DNA of 64,000 nt from Sinorhizobium terangae (GTDB lineage: Bacteria > Pseudomonadota > Alphaproteobacteria > Rhizobiales > Rhizobiaceae). Location of the stretch: contig NZ_CP121661.1 of assembly GCF_029714365.1 (NCBI RefSeq), positions 502,093-566,092 of the forward strand. The letters run 5' to 3'. The first letter of the stretch is position 1. Every line of letters starts with the position of its first letter. A program made the translations under genes and the position numbers. The notes beneath the pieces are model-generated. The model worked only from the letters and a program-made list of their open reading frames with translations, ran no database searches and was not told the origin of the DNA. Shown here one piece after another: positions 34,168 through 42,976 of this stretch.

Positions 34168-36317
34168 AGACCGCACGTTCCCCTTACGCCGCCACCGCGG
34201 TCGCGGACGATCGCCCGGTGCTGGCAACAGCGCCGCTGCATGCTGGCTTCGACAGGTCCTCTCTGTCGCGATATAGCGATGCTCGATGGGATTTGGGACC
34301 TGCGGTTTTTCGGGAGAATGCGCGCCGCTCCGATACCAGGGTGGACTTTGATTCCATTGACGACCCAGACATTGCGGCGGCCATTCGCGACTATCTCTAC
34401 GTGCGTCTGAACACGGACCTGCCTGGCTACAAAATGCGTGCGCCTCCGGTGAGCGTGCGCCGCCTCTTTCGTTTCGCTCTGAACTTTTTCAATTTCGTCA
34501 AGGACGATCGCGGAGTCTGTGATCTGCGCCATGTTGATCAGGCGTTGCTCGACCGCTTCGCCAAATCTCTCCGCGACGGACGGCGGCCGATCATCGTCAC
34601 GCAGTGGTTGGGGATCGTTTTCGACCTCTATGCCTTCCGTAACCACCTATCCGTGGCGAAGCTGTCCTTCGAGCCATGGCACGGTCGCAGGCCCGCCGAG
34701 GTTGCGGGTTATCGTTTCTCCGTCGAGGAGAACCGGACGCCCCGTATCCCCGAGGACATCATCCGGCCCCTTCTTGCCTGGTCGCTCAAATACGTCACAG
34801 TGTTCGCACCCGACATTCTCGCCGCGCGCAACGAACTGCGAATGCTCGAAGAGCATCACGCGATGTTGATCGCCGAAGACGCGCTGGCACATCGCAATGA
34901 ACGGCGGGCCCGCCGCAAAGCCCGCCTGATTGCCTACCTCGACGAACGCCGCAAGCAGGGCCGTGGTGTCCCCGCCTGGCCGGTCAGGATCGGCGGACGA
35001 TTTTCATCAGCCGGATCGGAGCCGCCCTTGAACTGGCAGCTCATCTATCTGCATGCCGGCGCCGATGCCAACCTTCGGCGACCTCTCGATGAACGCCCCG
35101 GCGATGGTGCCCGCCAGATCGTCGAAGCTGCGGTCCACGAGCTCGGGACCGAGGTCGGCGGAATGGATACGCCGATTTCTATCGATCCCGACACCGGCAA
35201 TCCCTGGCGGGCCCGGTTCGACGCAAGAGCACTCGCGGTGGAGGAGCGGATGCTGCAGGCCGCCTGTTATATCGTCTGCTCCTATCTGACCGGCATGCGC
35301 GACAGCGAGGTCCAGGCCATGCGGCCCGGCTGCCTCTCTGTCACCCGCACCGAGGACGGCCTGATCGACAGGCATCGAGTAAGGTCAGTTGCCTATAAGG
35401 GGAAGGAAACGCGTGGCGACGAGGCCGAGTGGATTACCATTGCGCCCGTCGCGGCCGCGATCGCGGTGCTCGAACAGCTCATCATGCGATCCGTCGAACG
35501 CCGCGGTACTGAGACGCTCTGGCCGGTTCTCTTTATTGCACGGGCACGCAAGCATACTCTCTCGACAGACATCGTGACCCGACTGAACCAGTTTCGCGAT
35601 CATCTGAATGAACGCTTCGGAACCGCAGGCGAGCCGGTCGTTCCGGCCGGCCCCAATGGGCGCCCGTGGCAACTGACGACACGTCAGTTTCGCCGGACGA
35701 TTGCCTGGCACATCGCCAATCGGCCCTTCGGAACGATTGCCGGCATGATCCAATACAAACACGTCTCCGTCGCGGCCTTTGAAGGTTATGCGGGTTCGAG
35801 CCGCTCAGGCTTCCGTGCCGAAGTCGAGACGGAACGTCGTCTCGGGCAGATGGACGACATACTCACCTATTTCGATGAACGGCAACTCGGAGCAGGTCTC
35901 TTCGGCCCTGCTGCAGGGCGGATCGGCAGATCGCTGGACGCCGCAGCGGCCGAGCTTCAACCGCTTCCAGGCATCATCGCCGACCGTGGTCGCCTCCGCG
36001 TCCTGCTGGCGGACACGGCACGAACACTCCACGTCGGCGTGCTGGCCGACTGCTTCTTCGACCCTGCCACCGCTGTCTGTCTCCGCCACGCCGCCTCAGG
36101 CGACCAGATCGCTCCGATGATCTCGTTGTGCGAACCGTCCCGATGCCCGAACGCCTGCATCACAACGCGCCATCGTCCCGCATGGGCGGATGCCGCGGAG
36201 AACGCCAGGGCAATCCTCAAGGAAAAGAGGCTGTCGGAACTGCAGCGGCTTGCCGTGGGCAAAGACCTGCAACGGATCGAGAAGATCTTATCCGATATCG
36301 AGGTAATGTGCGGCTGA
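34164..36317 (+). CDS. tyrosine recombinase C
   Basis: A 717-residue recombinase. Catalytic candidates: CSYLTGMRDSEVQAMRPGCL (first arginine), LTTRQFRRTIAWHI (R-x-x-R in place of H-x-x-R), MIQYKHVSVAAFEGYAGSSR (histidine and tyrosine). The tail has the cysteine motif LCEPSRCPNACITTRHRP, close to the WGCLECPNAVIT of recombinase B, probably a zinc-binding or contact region. The start ATG lies 4 bases inside recombinase B. Last of the three; a leader repeat and a small gene follow within the element. Confidence 0.75.
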   Translation: MKTARSPYAATAVADDRPVLATAPLHAGFDRSSLSRYSDARWDLGPAVFRENARRSDTRVDFDSIDDPDIAAAIRDYLYVRLNTDLPGYKMRAPPVSVRRLFRFALNFFNFVKDDRGVCDLRHVDQALLDRFAKSLRDGRRPIIVTQWLGIVFDLYAFRNHLSVAKLSFEPWHGRRPAEVAGYRFSVEENRTPRIPEDIIRPLLAWSLKYVTVFAPDILAARNELRMLEEHHAMLIAEDALAHRNERRARRKARLIAYLDERRKQGRGVPAWPVRIGGRFSSAGSEPPLNWQLIYLHAGADANLRRPLDERPGDGARQIVEAAVHELGTEVGGMDTPISIDPDTGNPWRARFDARALAVEERMLQAACYIVCSYLTGMRDSEVQAMRPGCLSVTRTEDGLIDRHRVRSVAYKGKETRGDEAEWITIAPVAAAIAVLEQLIMRSVERRGTETLWPVLFIARARKHTLSTDIVTRLNQFRDHLNERFGTAGEPVVPAGPNGRPWQLTTRQFRRTIAWHIANRPFGTIAGMIQYKHVSVAAFEGYAGSSRSGFRAEVETERRLGQMDDILTYFDERQLGAGLFGPAAGRIGRSLDAAAAELQPLPGIIADRGRLRVLLADTARTLHVGVLADCFFDPATAVCLRHAASGDQIAPMISLCEPSRCPNACITTRHRPAWADAAENARAILKEKRLSELQRLAVGKDLQRIEKILSDIEVMCG

Positions 36318-36394
36318 CCTCCTAGAAATACGGTCGCGCCCCCTGGTCGGGGTCGCGGGTTCTCTTCTTTCTGCCGTCCCATTCTACGGCTGCT

Positions 36395-36567
36395 CAGCCC
36401 GCGTCAAGGACGAGCGTGGGCCCCCGGTTTTATCTCCGCTCCGGTTCCCTTCGCTCCGACAAAACCGGCACCCCACTCGCCGGCGCTGCCGGTCGCGTTC
36501 CGCGATCCCTGACACACGCTTCGTGCGCACGTGGCCTCGTTGACGTCATCAAAAGGAGACGATCAAC
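36395..36567 (+). repeat. structured leader family, copy B (inside element)
   Basis: Outer arms GTCAAGGA (36403) and TCCCTGAC (36506); inner arms CCGGTTTT (36424) and AAAACCGG (36461) after a C-run. Shares GTCGCGTTCCGCGATCC with copy C. Start codon 54 bp downstream. Confidence 0.7.
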
Positions 36568-36741
36568 ATGACCACTATCGATCAAATCAACGAATTACGC
36601 GCCGAGCTTCGGAGCTGCTATTTCACCAAGGAAGAACGCGCCGCGGCCGAAGCCGAACTGGCGGCCTTGATTGCGCAGGAGCAAGCTGCGGCCGAGCAGT
36701 TCGCGCGTGACATCCAAGCCTTCGCCGCTGACCTCGAATGA
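36568..36741 (+). CDS. small helical protein, cargo of the element
   Basis: A 57-residue protein (MTTIDQINELRAELRSCYFT then KEERAAAEAELAALIAQEQA), almost certainly one or two alpha helices, possibly a coiled coil. AAGGAG lies 9 bases upstream. It is homologous to the gene split by the element: MTIEQHIEELRA at 30731 and the fragment at 36830-36958. Its leader also belongs to the same repeat family. Function unknown. Confidence 0.7.
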   Translation: MTTIDQINELRAELRSCYFTKEERAAAEAELAALIAQEQAAAEQFARDIQAFAADLE

Positions 36742-36809
36742 GGTCGGCGACGAAACGAGAGGACTTACCCCTCTCGATTTTTCCGCCACTGAGATTCAAC
36801 TTTTCATTT

Positions 36810-36823
36810 GACTGTCAGGATAA
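36810..36823 (-). repeat. right terminal inverted repeat
   Basis: On the minus strand TTATCCTGACAGTC, the partner of 30766-30779. Confidence 0.75.
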
Positions 36824-36829
36824 CGGCTG

Positions 36830-36958
36830 GAGCTGCGTAACGCCGTCGACGCTGACGCGCGTCGGCAGATCGAGGCCGAACTTGAACTCGCCCGGGCTGA
36901 ACGCGAGGTGATCTCGGCCGAGCAGGACGGCCGTGTCAGCGCCGAGCCTCCGTTCTGA
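36830..36958 (+). pseudogene. 3' fragment of the split small gene
   Basis: The frame reads ELRNAVDADARRQIEAELEL then ARAEREVISAEQDGRVSAEP and stops at 36958. Joined after MTIEQHIEELRA at 30765 it gives a continuous protein of about 54 residues, close in length and sequence character to the intact relative at 36568. Confidence 0.7.
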
Positions 36959-37129
36959 CGGAGGCTTATCTCCATGTCCGTGCGCCTGGCCAGCCGGATC
37001 GAGCGGCCCCCCGCCTGTCAGGGGTTTCACCTCTCGACACTCCCCGCCGGCTCGCGCCGGGAAGCGGTCGCGTCCCCTTCAAGTTCGCGGGGCTCTTTCT
37101 CTGACCTCCTATTTTACTCCAGCAAATCC

Positions 37130-37290
37130 GGCGTCAAGGACGGCGCGGTCTCCCCCAGTTTTTCTGCCGCCGCGTTGCACTGTGCTTCAGAAAAGTAGGT
37201 TCCCCCGCTTGCAAGTCGCGTTCCGCGATCCTTGACCCCTCTTTGCCACGGAGTGGCCGATCTCGGTCATCAAGATGAAGGAGATCACAT
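37130..37290 (+). repeat. structured leader family, copy C
   Basis: Outer arms GTCAAGGA (37133) and TCCTTGAC (37229) pair perfectly; inner arms TTTTCTG (37160) and CAGAAAA (37188) lie between C-runs. Start codon 54 bp after the outer arm. Confidence 0.7.
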
Positions 37291-37782
37291 ATGACAACGG
37301 ATCAGGACCTTACCATCCTCGCCAGGCTTTCCGGTTTCCGGCTCCTCGTTCTCGCAAACCGCTTCGGCTGCGATACCGACGTCTCGCGAGAGCTCCATGA
37401 CCGACTGATCGAAGGGCTTCAGGCGGCAACTGCTCGCGTCCGGACTATCATGGCATTGGAGCGGAACGTTCTCACCGGAGAGGACGAGTTCGCCAAATAT
37501 CAGTTGGAAGGCGAAACCGAGATTTTCGGGCGTTTTGCCATCAATCTCATGGACGATCTCGAGATCGATTTCCACACCCATGAGTACCGCATCAATGGCG
37601 GCAGCTGGATAAACGCTCTGACGGCAGACTATAGCGGTACCGACCTCGACTACCCGGAGCTGGTCACGCTTACCGAGGAAGAGCTCGGCTCATTGGCACC
37701 GATCATCAAGGATATTACGCGGGAAACCGGGATTGTCGTACATGCGGCGCGCGCCGTCGGCGCTCGATGGGCGGGATCCTGA
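37291..37782 (+). CDS. hypothetical protein downstream of leader C
   Basis: A 163-residue acidic cytoplasmic protein of no recognised family (MTTDQDLTILARLSGFRLLV, then NRFGCDTDVSRELHDRLIEG, HTHEYRINGGSWINALTADY). AAGGAG is 7 bases before the ATG. Its first residues MTTDQ resemble MTTIDQ of the gene at 36568, which may reflect a shared leader-start unit, not shared function. No close gene follows. Confidence 0.6.
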   Translation: MTTDQDLTILARLSGFRLLVLANRFGCDTDVSRELHDRLIEGLQAATARVRTIMALERNVLTGEDEFAKYQLEGETEIFGRFAINLMDDLEIDFHTHEYRINGGSWINALTADYSGTDLDYPELVTLTEEELGSLAPIIKDITRETGIVVHAARAVGARWAGS

Positions 37783-37969
37783 TCGGGGTCCTCGCGGTGC
37801 GGTCTCGGTCGCGGATTACACACGCACTCTCGGGCCAACACACTCGCCCATACACCTGGGGTCGATGGCGCCGAGCATTGACGTATCCGATTACAATGCC
37901 AAGTCGAGTAGCCGCGGTCGCAGTGATAGCGATCGGTTGCGCCTCTCCTTTTGACGCTGCTGTCATCTG

Positions 37970-38161
37970 CATCGGGGATGTTTCAGCCCTTTCGTCACGA
38001 CGCAACCTGCCACCGCCAGAATTTTCCCCGCCGCGTTGCGGCTCCTCGCGGAGCCAGAATTCAGGCAGCGCCAGGTCCTTCACGTCATCTCGGCCTTTCG
38101 GGTGCATCCCTCCTCCGGTGTGCAGCCAATCCCTCGATGACCGCATTTCGAAAGGAGATCC
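37970..38161 (+). repeat. possible degenerate leader, copy D
   Basis: Shares GCCGCCGCGTTGC with copy C and has CCAGAATT on both sides of it, but the outer arms are poor. It is followed by AAAGGAG and a frame starting ATC ACG CAA CAG. Confidence 0.35.
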
Positions 38162-38338
38162 ATCACGCAACAGCTCGCTCAATTCCTCGCTGCCACCGGG
38201 CGCCGGCTTCACGTCCTCGGCAAGGTGATCAGCCACTTGTTCCGCAGGGGAAAGCTCGGCCTAGACGTGCCCATCAAGATCCCGCTGTTTGTCGAGATCG
38301 AAGTGTCCTTCGAGACCGACTGGAGGCGGCGCCGATGA
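38162..38338 (+). CDS. small open frame without a standard start codon
   Basis: A 58-codon frame preceded by AAAGGAG at the right distance, but with ATC where ATG is expected. The second to fourth codons give TQQ, as in the MTIEQ and MTTIDQ starts of the neighbouring leader genes. The rest is a basic and then hydrophobic peptide (RLHVLGKVISHLFRRGKLGL, DVPIKIPLFVEIEVSFETDW) and ends in arginines. A terminator hairpin follows 12 bp after the stop. Either ATC is used as a rare start or the gene lost its start codon. Confidence 0.45.
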   Translation: MTQQLAQFLAATGRRLHVLGKVISHLFRRGKLGLDVPIKIPLFVEIEVSFETDWRRRR

Positions 38339-38349
38339 TGCGCTTTCGC

Positions 38350-38367
38350 GGCCCGCTTCGGCGGGCC
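38350..38367 (+). terminator. TTCG-loop terminator hairpin
   Basis: Arms GGCCCGC and GCGGGCC around the stable loop TTCG, followed by an A/T-rich stretch. It may serve both the small frame at 38162 and the converging WGR gene. Confidence 0.6.
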
Positions 38368-38372
38368 ATTAA

Positions 38373-38630
38373 TTATTTCGGCACGGAAGCTCGCGGACGA
38401 TAGCCGCGTTTTCGTTTCTGCCTGAGTAGATGGAGAAACAGCTGCACCGCATCTTCTTCCCGGTCGAAATGATGGATCATTTGCTGACCCGAGGCACCGA
38501 TGCGCCCCCACCGCCGCGTCAAACAGGCATCGCCGAACAAAGTCGGCTCAATCGACATGGCATAATAACGGGCCATGTTCTTCGAGGTGTCCGTTCGTTC
38601 GACGTAGAGCTGATAGGGCTGCGCGATCAT
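38373..38630 (-). CDS. WGR domain protein
   Basis: An 85-residue protein that is essentially one WGR domain: YQLYVERTDTSKNMARYYAM, ACLTRRWGRIGASGQQM, and a helix REEDAVQLFLHLLRQKRKRG. WGR domains are thought to bind nucleic acid ends and occur in PARPs and in bacterial stand-alone proteins. I prefer the ATG at 38630, where homology begins; a GTG at 38672 is possible and neither has a strong ribosome binding site. Confidence 0.75.
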   Translation of the reverse strand: MIAQPYQLYVERTDTSKNMARYYAMSIEPTLFGDACLTRRWGRIGASGQQMIHHFDREEDAVQLFLHLLRQKRKRGYRPRASVPK

Positions 38631-38787
38631 ACCGACAGAATCGGAGATTTTCCCGCCGGCGTCCAACGACACTTATGAATCGGTCGTCAGTGATCGATTC
38701 ACAACGGTGATGAGTTGGCGCCTGAACAGTTGGGCCTAGATCAAGTTCTGGCCGCCATCTATGCGGATCGTCTGGCCGGTCGTGAAG

Positions 38788-39477
38788 TCACTTCCCATGA
38801 CGTCCCGTTGCTGAATCTCCTGGTTTATCGCCCAGTCCCAGGAGACACAGCGCGTCATCAAGAGAGTCGACCTGATGGTGAGCGAGCCGTTCCCGGCTCG
38901 GCGTCATGTCAGGCACCTGGATGACCGTCGATATTCCCGCGGCGATCGCTGAGCGTACGCCAAGATCACTGTCATCAAGCGCGACACAAAGCTCGGGGGA
39001 AAGGCCCAGCCGGTGGGCGCCCTCGATATATACATGGGGCGCCGGCTTTCCTCGGCTGACCTGATCGACCCCAACCACAGCATTGACCCGATCGAAGAGA
39101 CCCGCTCGCCTGAGCTTCCACTCCGCTTTCGCCGTCACACTGTTCGTCGCAATCGAGCGAGGAAGGCCATGGGCGTCGAGGGCATCGAAGAACCTGTGAA
39201 CGCCTGGTCGAAGCGGCATCTCGTCCTGCATGTGGCGATCGATGATCCCGTTCCACGCCTCCTCCAACGCAACACTGTCGAGATACGCACCGAGTTCATG
39301 GTTGATAAGGCGGGTGGCTTCATCATGGTCAAGCCCGACAAGCCGATGAAAGAAACCCTGCTCAACAGCGTAGCCGAATTCTCGCAGGACCTCGGGACCT
39401 GTTTGCGCCTGCAGGCGCTCGGTGTCCAAAAGCAGCCCGTCCAGGTCGAGAACAACGCCTGCAAATGTCAAAGCCAT
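38788..39477 (-). CDS. HAD-superfamily phosphatase
   Basis: A 229-residue HAD subfamily IA hydrolase. Motif I is VVLDLDGLLLDTE with the nucleophilic aspartate, motif II IATNS, motif III the lysine in RGKPAPHVYIEGAHRLG, and motif IV CVALDDSDLGVRSAIAAG. Such enzymes dephosphorylate small phosphates, for example sugar phosphates or phosphoglycolate. A four-helix cap lies between motifs I and II. Its neighbours give no pathway. Length is normal and no lesion is seen. Confidence 0.85.
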   Translation of the reverse strand: MALTFAGVVLDLDGLLLDTERLQAQTGPEVLREFGYAVEQGFFHRLVGLDHDEATRLINHELGAYLDSVALEEAWNGIIDRHMQDEMPLRPGVHRFFDALDAHGLPRSIATNSVTAKAEWKLRRAGLFDRVNAVVGVDQVSRGKPAPHVYIEGAHRLGLSPELCVALDDSDLGVRSAIAAGISTVIQVPDMTPSRERLAHHQVDSLDDALCLLGLGDKPGDSATGRHGK

Positions 39478-39702
39478 TGTATGCTCTTTCGATAGCGGCG
39501 GTCGGATCAGTGATCAACAACTGACCCCAGGTCGCTCACGAGCTTCCTCGTCGGCCTCAGAGACGTTCGCCAGGCCTGAGGTGAGACCTTTACCAGATAC
39601 TCTAGTCGGTAACGATTCCCGACCGATGTCGGCCGCCTCCTCGCGCTCCGGAGACGACCCGGTTTATTGGTAGAGCCGTGCCTTTTCTCTCACAGACGCG
39701 GA
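39478..39702. other. intergenic, nothing recognised
   Basis: No gene or repeat seen between the HAD and HU-type genes. Confidence 0.4.
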
Positions 39703-39981
39703 TTACTTGTTCATCGCGTCCTTGAGCGCCTTTGCCGGCTGAAAGGTCAACTTCTTCGCGGCAGCCACCTTGATCGTCGCGCCGGTTGCGGGATTACGCG
39801 CATCGCGCTCCGGCGTTTCCTTGACCTTGAACTTCCCAAACTGGGGGATTGAAGTCTCGGCGCCCGACGTTGCTGCAGCAGCAACAGCCGCGAAAACAGC
39901 CTCGACTATGGTCTTGCTCTGCGCCTTCGTCAGACCGTAGTCGGTTGCGATCTTGTCGGCGATTTCATTGGTGGTGGTCAT
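39703..39981 (-). CDS. HU-family DNA-binding protein
   Basis: A 92-residue histone-like protein that bends DNA. Features: helical N-terminus (NEIADKIATDYGLTKAQSKT), FGKFKVKETPERDARNPATG and ATIKVAAAKKLTFQPAKALK. The proline of the DNA-contacting arm is in RDARNPATG. The homology starts at the ATG at 39981, with GAGGG upstream; the longer open frame is not credible. A plasmid-coded HU may help compact the plasmid or assist at recombination sites. Confidence 0.88.
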   Translation of the reverse strand: MTTTNEIADKIATDYGLTKAQSKTIVEAVFAAVAAAATSGAETSIPQFGKFKVKETPERDARNPATGATIKVAAAKKLTFQPAKALKDAMNK

Positions 39982-40223
39982 GATAGAACCCTCATTATGT
40001 CCGCGGAAACATTTCCACCGGATCGCTCCATTGTCACGGCTCGGCGGGTGCGCGATCCAGACAATCATATTCATTTTCCACAGCTTGCTGACCGGCGACG
40101 GATCTTTCCGGCAGCTGGCGCCACCCCACACGCTTTTTGGAGCTCCTTGAAACAGCGGCACGAGGCTGTATTCAGCCCCTGCGGCAACGCTTATGCACTG
40201 GCATTTATCTCTGCAAGGATGTA

Positions 40224-40481
40224 ATGGCGCATGAAAGACATTCGAAGGTCATGATGGAAGAGACGGTCCAAATCGGAAGCCGTGGCGACTTTGGGCTCTG
40301 GGCGATTGAAGTTGCCAAGCAGATTGTCGGCGAGCAAGGCTTCGACCTTGCCAAGGCGGCACGTGACGGCACGGAGGATGATGTCCGTGCTGCCGGCAAC
40401 GCTTTGGGCCAGGCGATCACAAATGCGCTGCTCGAAGTCTATGACGGGCTGCTGCAGGAAGCTCCCGCGGACGCGACGTAA
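40224..40481 (+). CDS. small hypothetical protein next to traG
   Basis: An 85-residue mainly helical protein (SRGDFGLWAIEVAKQIVGEQ, GNALGQAITNALLEVYDGLL). AAGG lies about 6 bases before the ATG. It ends 4 bp before the converging traG stop. No family recognised. Confidence 0.5.
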   Translation: MAHERHSKVMMEETVQIGSRGDFGLWAIEVAKQIVGEQGFDLAKAARDGTEDDVRAAGNALGQAITNALLEVYDGLLQEAPADAT

Positions 40482-40485
40482 GACT

Positions 40486-42408
40486 TCACCGCTTCTCGGC
40501 GCTGGCCCGGAATAACACATTCAGCTTTACGCACGCCTTCATGTCCTCACGCCGAAACCAGATCGCGCGCCCGCATCTGAGCGGTGCATTTCCGGCGGTG
40601 AACACGATCTGCTCGTCAGCCCGCATACGAAGAACTTCATGTGGCTGGATCAATGGTCGCGCGGCCAACTGCTTCGAGCGTGTGCGCGAAGAACCCTTGG
40701 ACTGGAAACTGCGGCTGACCTGATCGATCTCGACCGTGGTCATGCCGCAGCGTCGGGAAATATAATCGGCCGTTTCCGGATCGTTGATCGCGGCGAAGGA
40801 AATCCAGCTCGCGCTCTCGAACCACTTGCTGGCTGCGTCCCGCCCGCCATAGGTCTCGCGCATCTGCCCGATCGACTGATAGATCATGGTGAGCATGATC
40901 CCGTACTTGCGGCCGGCATCTCGGGCGGTCTCGAGGATCCGCATGTAACCGAGGCGCGCCACCTCATCGAGGAGGAAGAGCGCCCTGCCCTCCATCTCGC
41001 CATTGCGGTTGTAGATTGCGTTCAGGAACGAGCCGATGATGACGCGTGCCAGGCCGGCATGGGTCTCCAATGTCTTGAGATCGATGTTGATGAAGACGTC
41101 TGTGTTTCCTTCAGCAATATCGCTTGTCGTGAACGTCGTTCCAGAAACCAGCGCCGCGTAGTTCAGGTAGGAAAGCCAGTGCGTTTCCTTCACCGCATTG
41201 GCGTAGACGCCCGAGAAGGTTTCGGGGGTCATGTTCACGAAGGCCGCAACGTTTTCCTTCACGAAGTCCGAGTTCGAATTGTGGTAGATCGACTGGAGGC
41301 GTTCGCGCAGCTTGGGTTCCGGCTCGGAGAGGTTCTTGCGCACCTGGCGCAGCGTCTGCTCGGGCTCCCTGGTGTGACCGGAGAGGCAAACGTCGGCGAT
41401 GAGTGCCGTCAGCAACTGCAGAGCCGAGGCGCGGAAGAAGTCGTCGCGCACGCCACGCGCGCCGCCGCTGTCGCTCATGATCCACGAGGCAACCGAAGCA
41501 ATATCCTCCTCCTTGGTTCCGCCGAAACGCCCGATCCAGTCGAGCGCGTTGAAGCCGATTTCCGAGTTCTTCGGGTCGAGGACGAAGACGTCGCGGTTGG
41601 CACCGCCTCGGTGTTTTGAGACCATAGGCGCGACCTCGTTCGAAGGATCGAGGACGACAAGGGCGCCGCCCCATTTGAGCGCGGTCGGGATCGTGACAGA
41701 CGTCGTCTTGAAGCCGCCGGAGCCTGCGAAGACGATGCCGTGCGACGGGCCGAACGAGCCGTCGAAACATAGAAGCGGCGCCTTGCCGCCGGCGCCCCAC
41801 GTCTCGGCGCTGTCGGCGCGAAACGACTGTGCCGCCACGCTATCCTTGTCGACGCAGTAGCGCTCGCCGATCACGATGCCGCCACGCTCCGGAAACAGCT
41901 TTTCCGCTTCCGGTAGTTTCATCCACTCAGCCTCGCCGTACAGTGCCCGCTTTCCATAGATACGCTTCGGTTCGGCTTTGGCGAAGGCCGCGTTGCCGGC
42001 GATCACCACCCGCAAGCCGAAGAGCGCCGACATCAGCGCCGCGCAGACGCCGATCGTCGTCGCCGGATCGACATAGGAGAAGATGGACTTTCCCCCCGGA
42101 ACCTGTCCAGCGAATGCGGACAACCTGACGAATTCGCGCATTGCAGCGATCAGGATCGTCGCTGTCGCTCCGGCGAGGACGCCCCATCCTGCCGTTCTGA
42201 TCCTCGCCGAGCCGGCGCTGGCGAACATGAAGACGATGCCGAGCAGTGCCGCGACGAGATAGGGCAGAGCGATGCCGGCGCGGCCGAGTGTCTGCTGCGC
42301 GGCCTCCGATTTTCCGAAAACGGGCAGCCAGTTTTCGGTCCCCGTCATACCGATGATGACAAGAAGCATCAGAGCGCAGGGCGCGAGGAACAGCACGATC
42401 CTAGTCAT
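40486..42408 (-). CDS. traG: TraG conjugative coupling protein
   Basis: TraG (VirD4-like type IV coupling protein) is the inner-membrane ATPase that links the relaxase-DNA complex to the mating channel. The 640-residue protein has N-terminal membrane segments ([34 protein letters not shown]; further ones up to about residue 140), a Walker A-like [20 protein letters not shown], and a Walker B in [15 protein letters not shown]. Length equals the Ti-plasmid TraG. It starts 8 bases inside traD, so traC-traD-traG form one leftward operon from oriT. Confidence 0.95.
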   Translation of the reverse strand: MTRIVLFLAPCALMLLVIIGMTGTENWLPVFGKSEAAQQTLGRAGIALPYLVAALLGIVFMFASAGSARIRTAGWGVLAGATATILIAAMREFVRLSAFAGQVPGGKSIFSYVDPATTIGVCAALMSALFGLRVVIAGNAAFAKAEPKRIYGKRALYGEAEWMKLPEAEKLFPERGGIVIGERYCVDKDSVAAQSFRADSAETWGAGGKAPLLCFDGSFGPSHGIVFAGSGGFKTTSVTIPTALKWGGALVVLDPSNEVAPMVSKHRGGANRDVFVLDPKNSEIGFNALDWIGRFGGTKEEDIASVASWIMSDSGGARGVRDDFFRASALQLLTALIADVCLSGHTREPEQTLRQVRKNLSEPEPKLRERLQSIYHNSNSDFVKENVAAFVNMTPETFSGVYANAVKETHWLSYLNYAALVSGTTFTTSDIAEGNTDVFINIDLKTLETHAGLARVIIGSFLNAIYNRNGEMEGRALFLLDEVARLGYMRILETARDAGRKYGIMLTMIYQSIGQMRETYGGRDAASKWFESASWISFAAINDPETADYISRRCGMTTVEIDQVSRSFQSKGSSRTRSKQLAARPLIQPHEVLRMRADEQIVFTAGNAPLRCGRAIWFRREDMKACVKLNVLFRASAEKR

Positions 42409-42616
42409 CGGTCTCACCAAAAGCCTCTGCACCGATCGCGCTGAGCCGCGAGCGCTCGTGCTCGTCTCCCTTCAGCCGTCGGTTTGCATCGATGAGGAGC
42501 CCGAGTAGCAGCGCCCGCTTCTCATAGCGCAGCCCCGCCTTGACGATCAGACCGCCGAGCTCAATTTTCTCCCGCGTGTCCTTCTTGCGGGCGTCGGATG
42601 TCGTGGTTCTTCGCAT
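42401..42616 (-). CDS. traD: TraD conjugation protein
   Basis: A 71-residue protein of the Ti/rhizobial TraD type: [40 protein letters not shown]. It takes part in DNA processing at oriT with TraC and TraG, though its exact role is not known. Located between traC (4-bp gap) and traG (8-base overlap). The homology begins at the ATG at 42616; the open frame upstream is antisense noise. Confidence 0.9.
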   Translation of the reverse strand: MRRTTTSDARKKDTREKIELGGLIVKAGLRYEKRALLLGLLIDANRRLKGDEHERSRLSAIGAEAFGETDD

Positions 42617-42620
42617 CCGC

Positions 42621-42917
42621 TCAAGCCTCGCGAGTCCCGCCCTGAGCCGCGCCAGACGCGTCCTGCGTGGCGGGCGGATTGCTCTCGCCGTCGCCGCCTC
42701 CCCTTTTTCCTCCGGTCGATGGGGCCTCGCCTCCGCGAAACCGCTTCGCCAGATCCTCGAACGCCCCCTGGAGCTTCGTCTCCTCGACTTCGATCTCGCC
42801 AAGTCCGGCCTTCAGTGCGATCCGGCCGATGCGCTCGGCCTCGCGGGTCTCGGCCAGCTTGAGCTGCTCCTGGAGCTTGGCGATTTCGTCGCGGATCTTC
42901 GAGGAGGGTTTCTTCAT
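42621..42917 (-). CDS. traC: TraC conjugation protein
   Basis: A 98-residue protein, first gene of the leftward traCDG operon. It starts [20 protein letters not shown] with GGAG upstream; the first half is helical and coiled-coil-like ([20 protein letters not shown]), the second half glycine-rich and disordered ([20 protein letters not shown]). TraC of Ti plasmids is an oriT-binding relaxosome accessory. Divergent from traA across oriT. Confidence 0.9.
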   Translation of the reverse strand: MKKPSSKIRDEIAKLQEQLKLAETREAERIGRIALKAGLGEIEVEETKLQGAFEDLAKRFRGGEAPSTGGKRGGGDGESNPPATQDASGAAQGGTREA

Positions 42918-42976
42918 TCCGACCGTCTCCTTTGGGTGCGAAAGCTTGTCTTTCGGATCCAATCTTCCGGAGGGTG

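Larger units (their letters stand above)
30766..36829. mobile_element. three-recombinase transposon with terminal inverted repeats
   Basis: The ends are TTATCTTGACAGTC (30766-30779) and, inverted, TTATCCTGACAGTC (36823-36810), 13 of 14 identical. Between them lie three overlapping tyrosine-recombinase genes, all rightward, plus leader B and a small gene. Six extra bases (CGGCTG, 36824-36829) separate the right repeat from the continuation of the split host gene, like the coupling sequences of Tn554-type and other tyrosine-recombinase transposons. No target duplication is visible. The layout recalls Tn554 and the recombinase-in-trio elements, but the proteins are longer than those I remember for trio elements, so the class is open. 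Confidence 0.75.
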
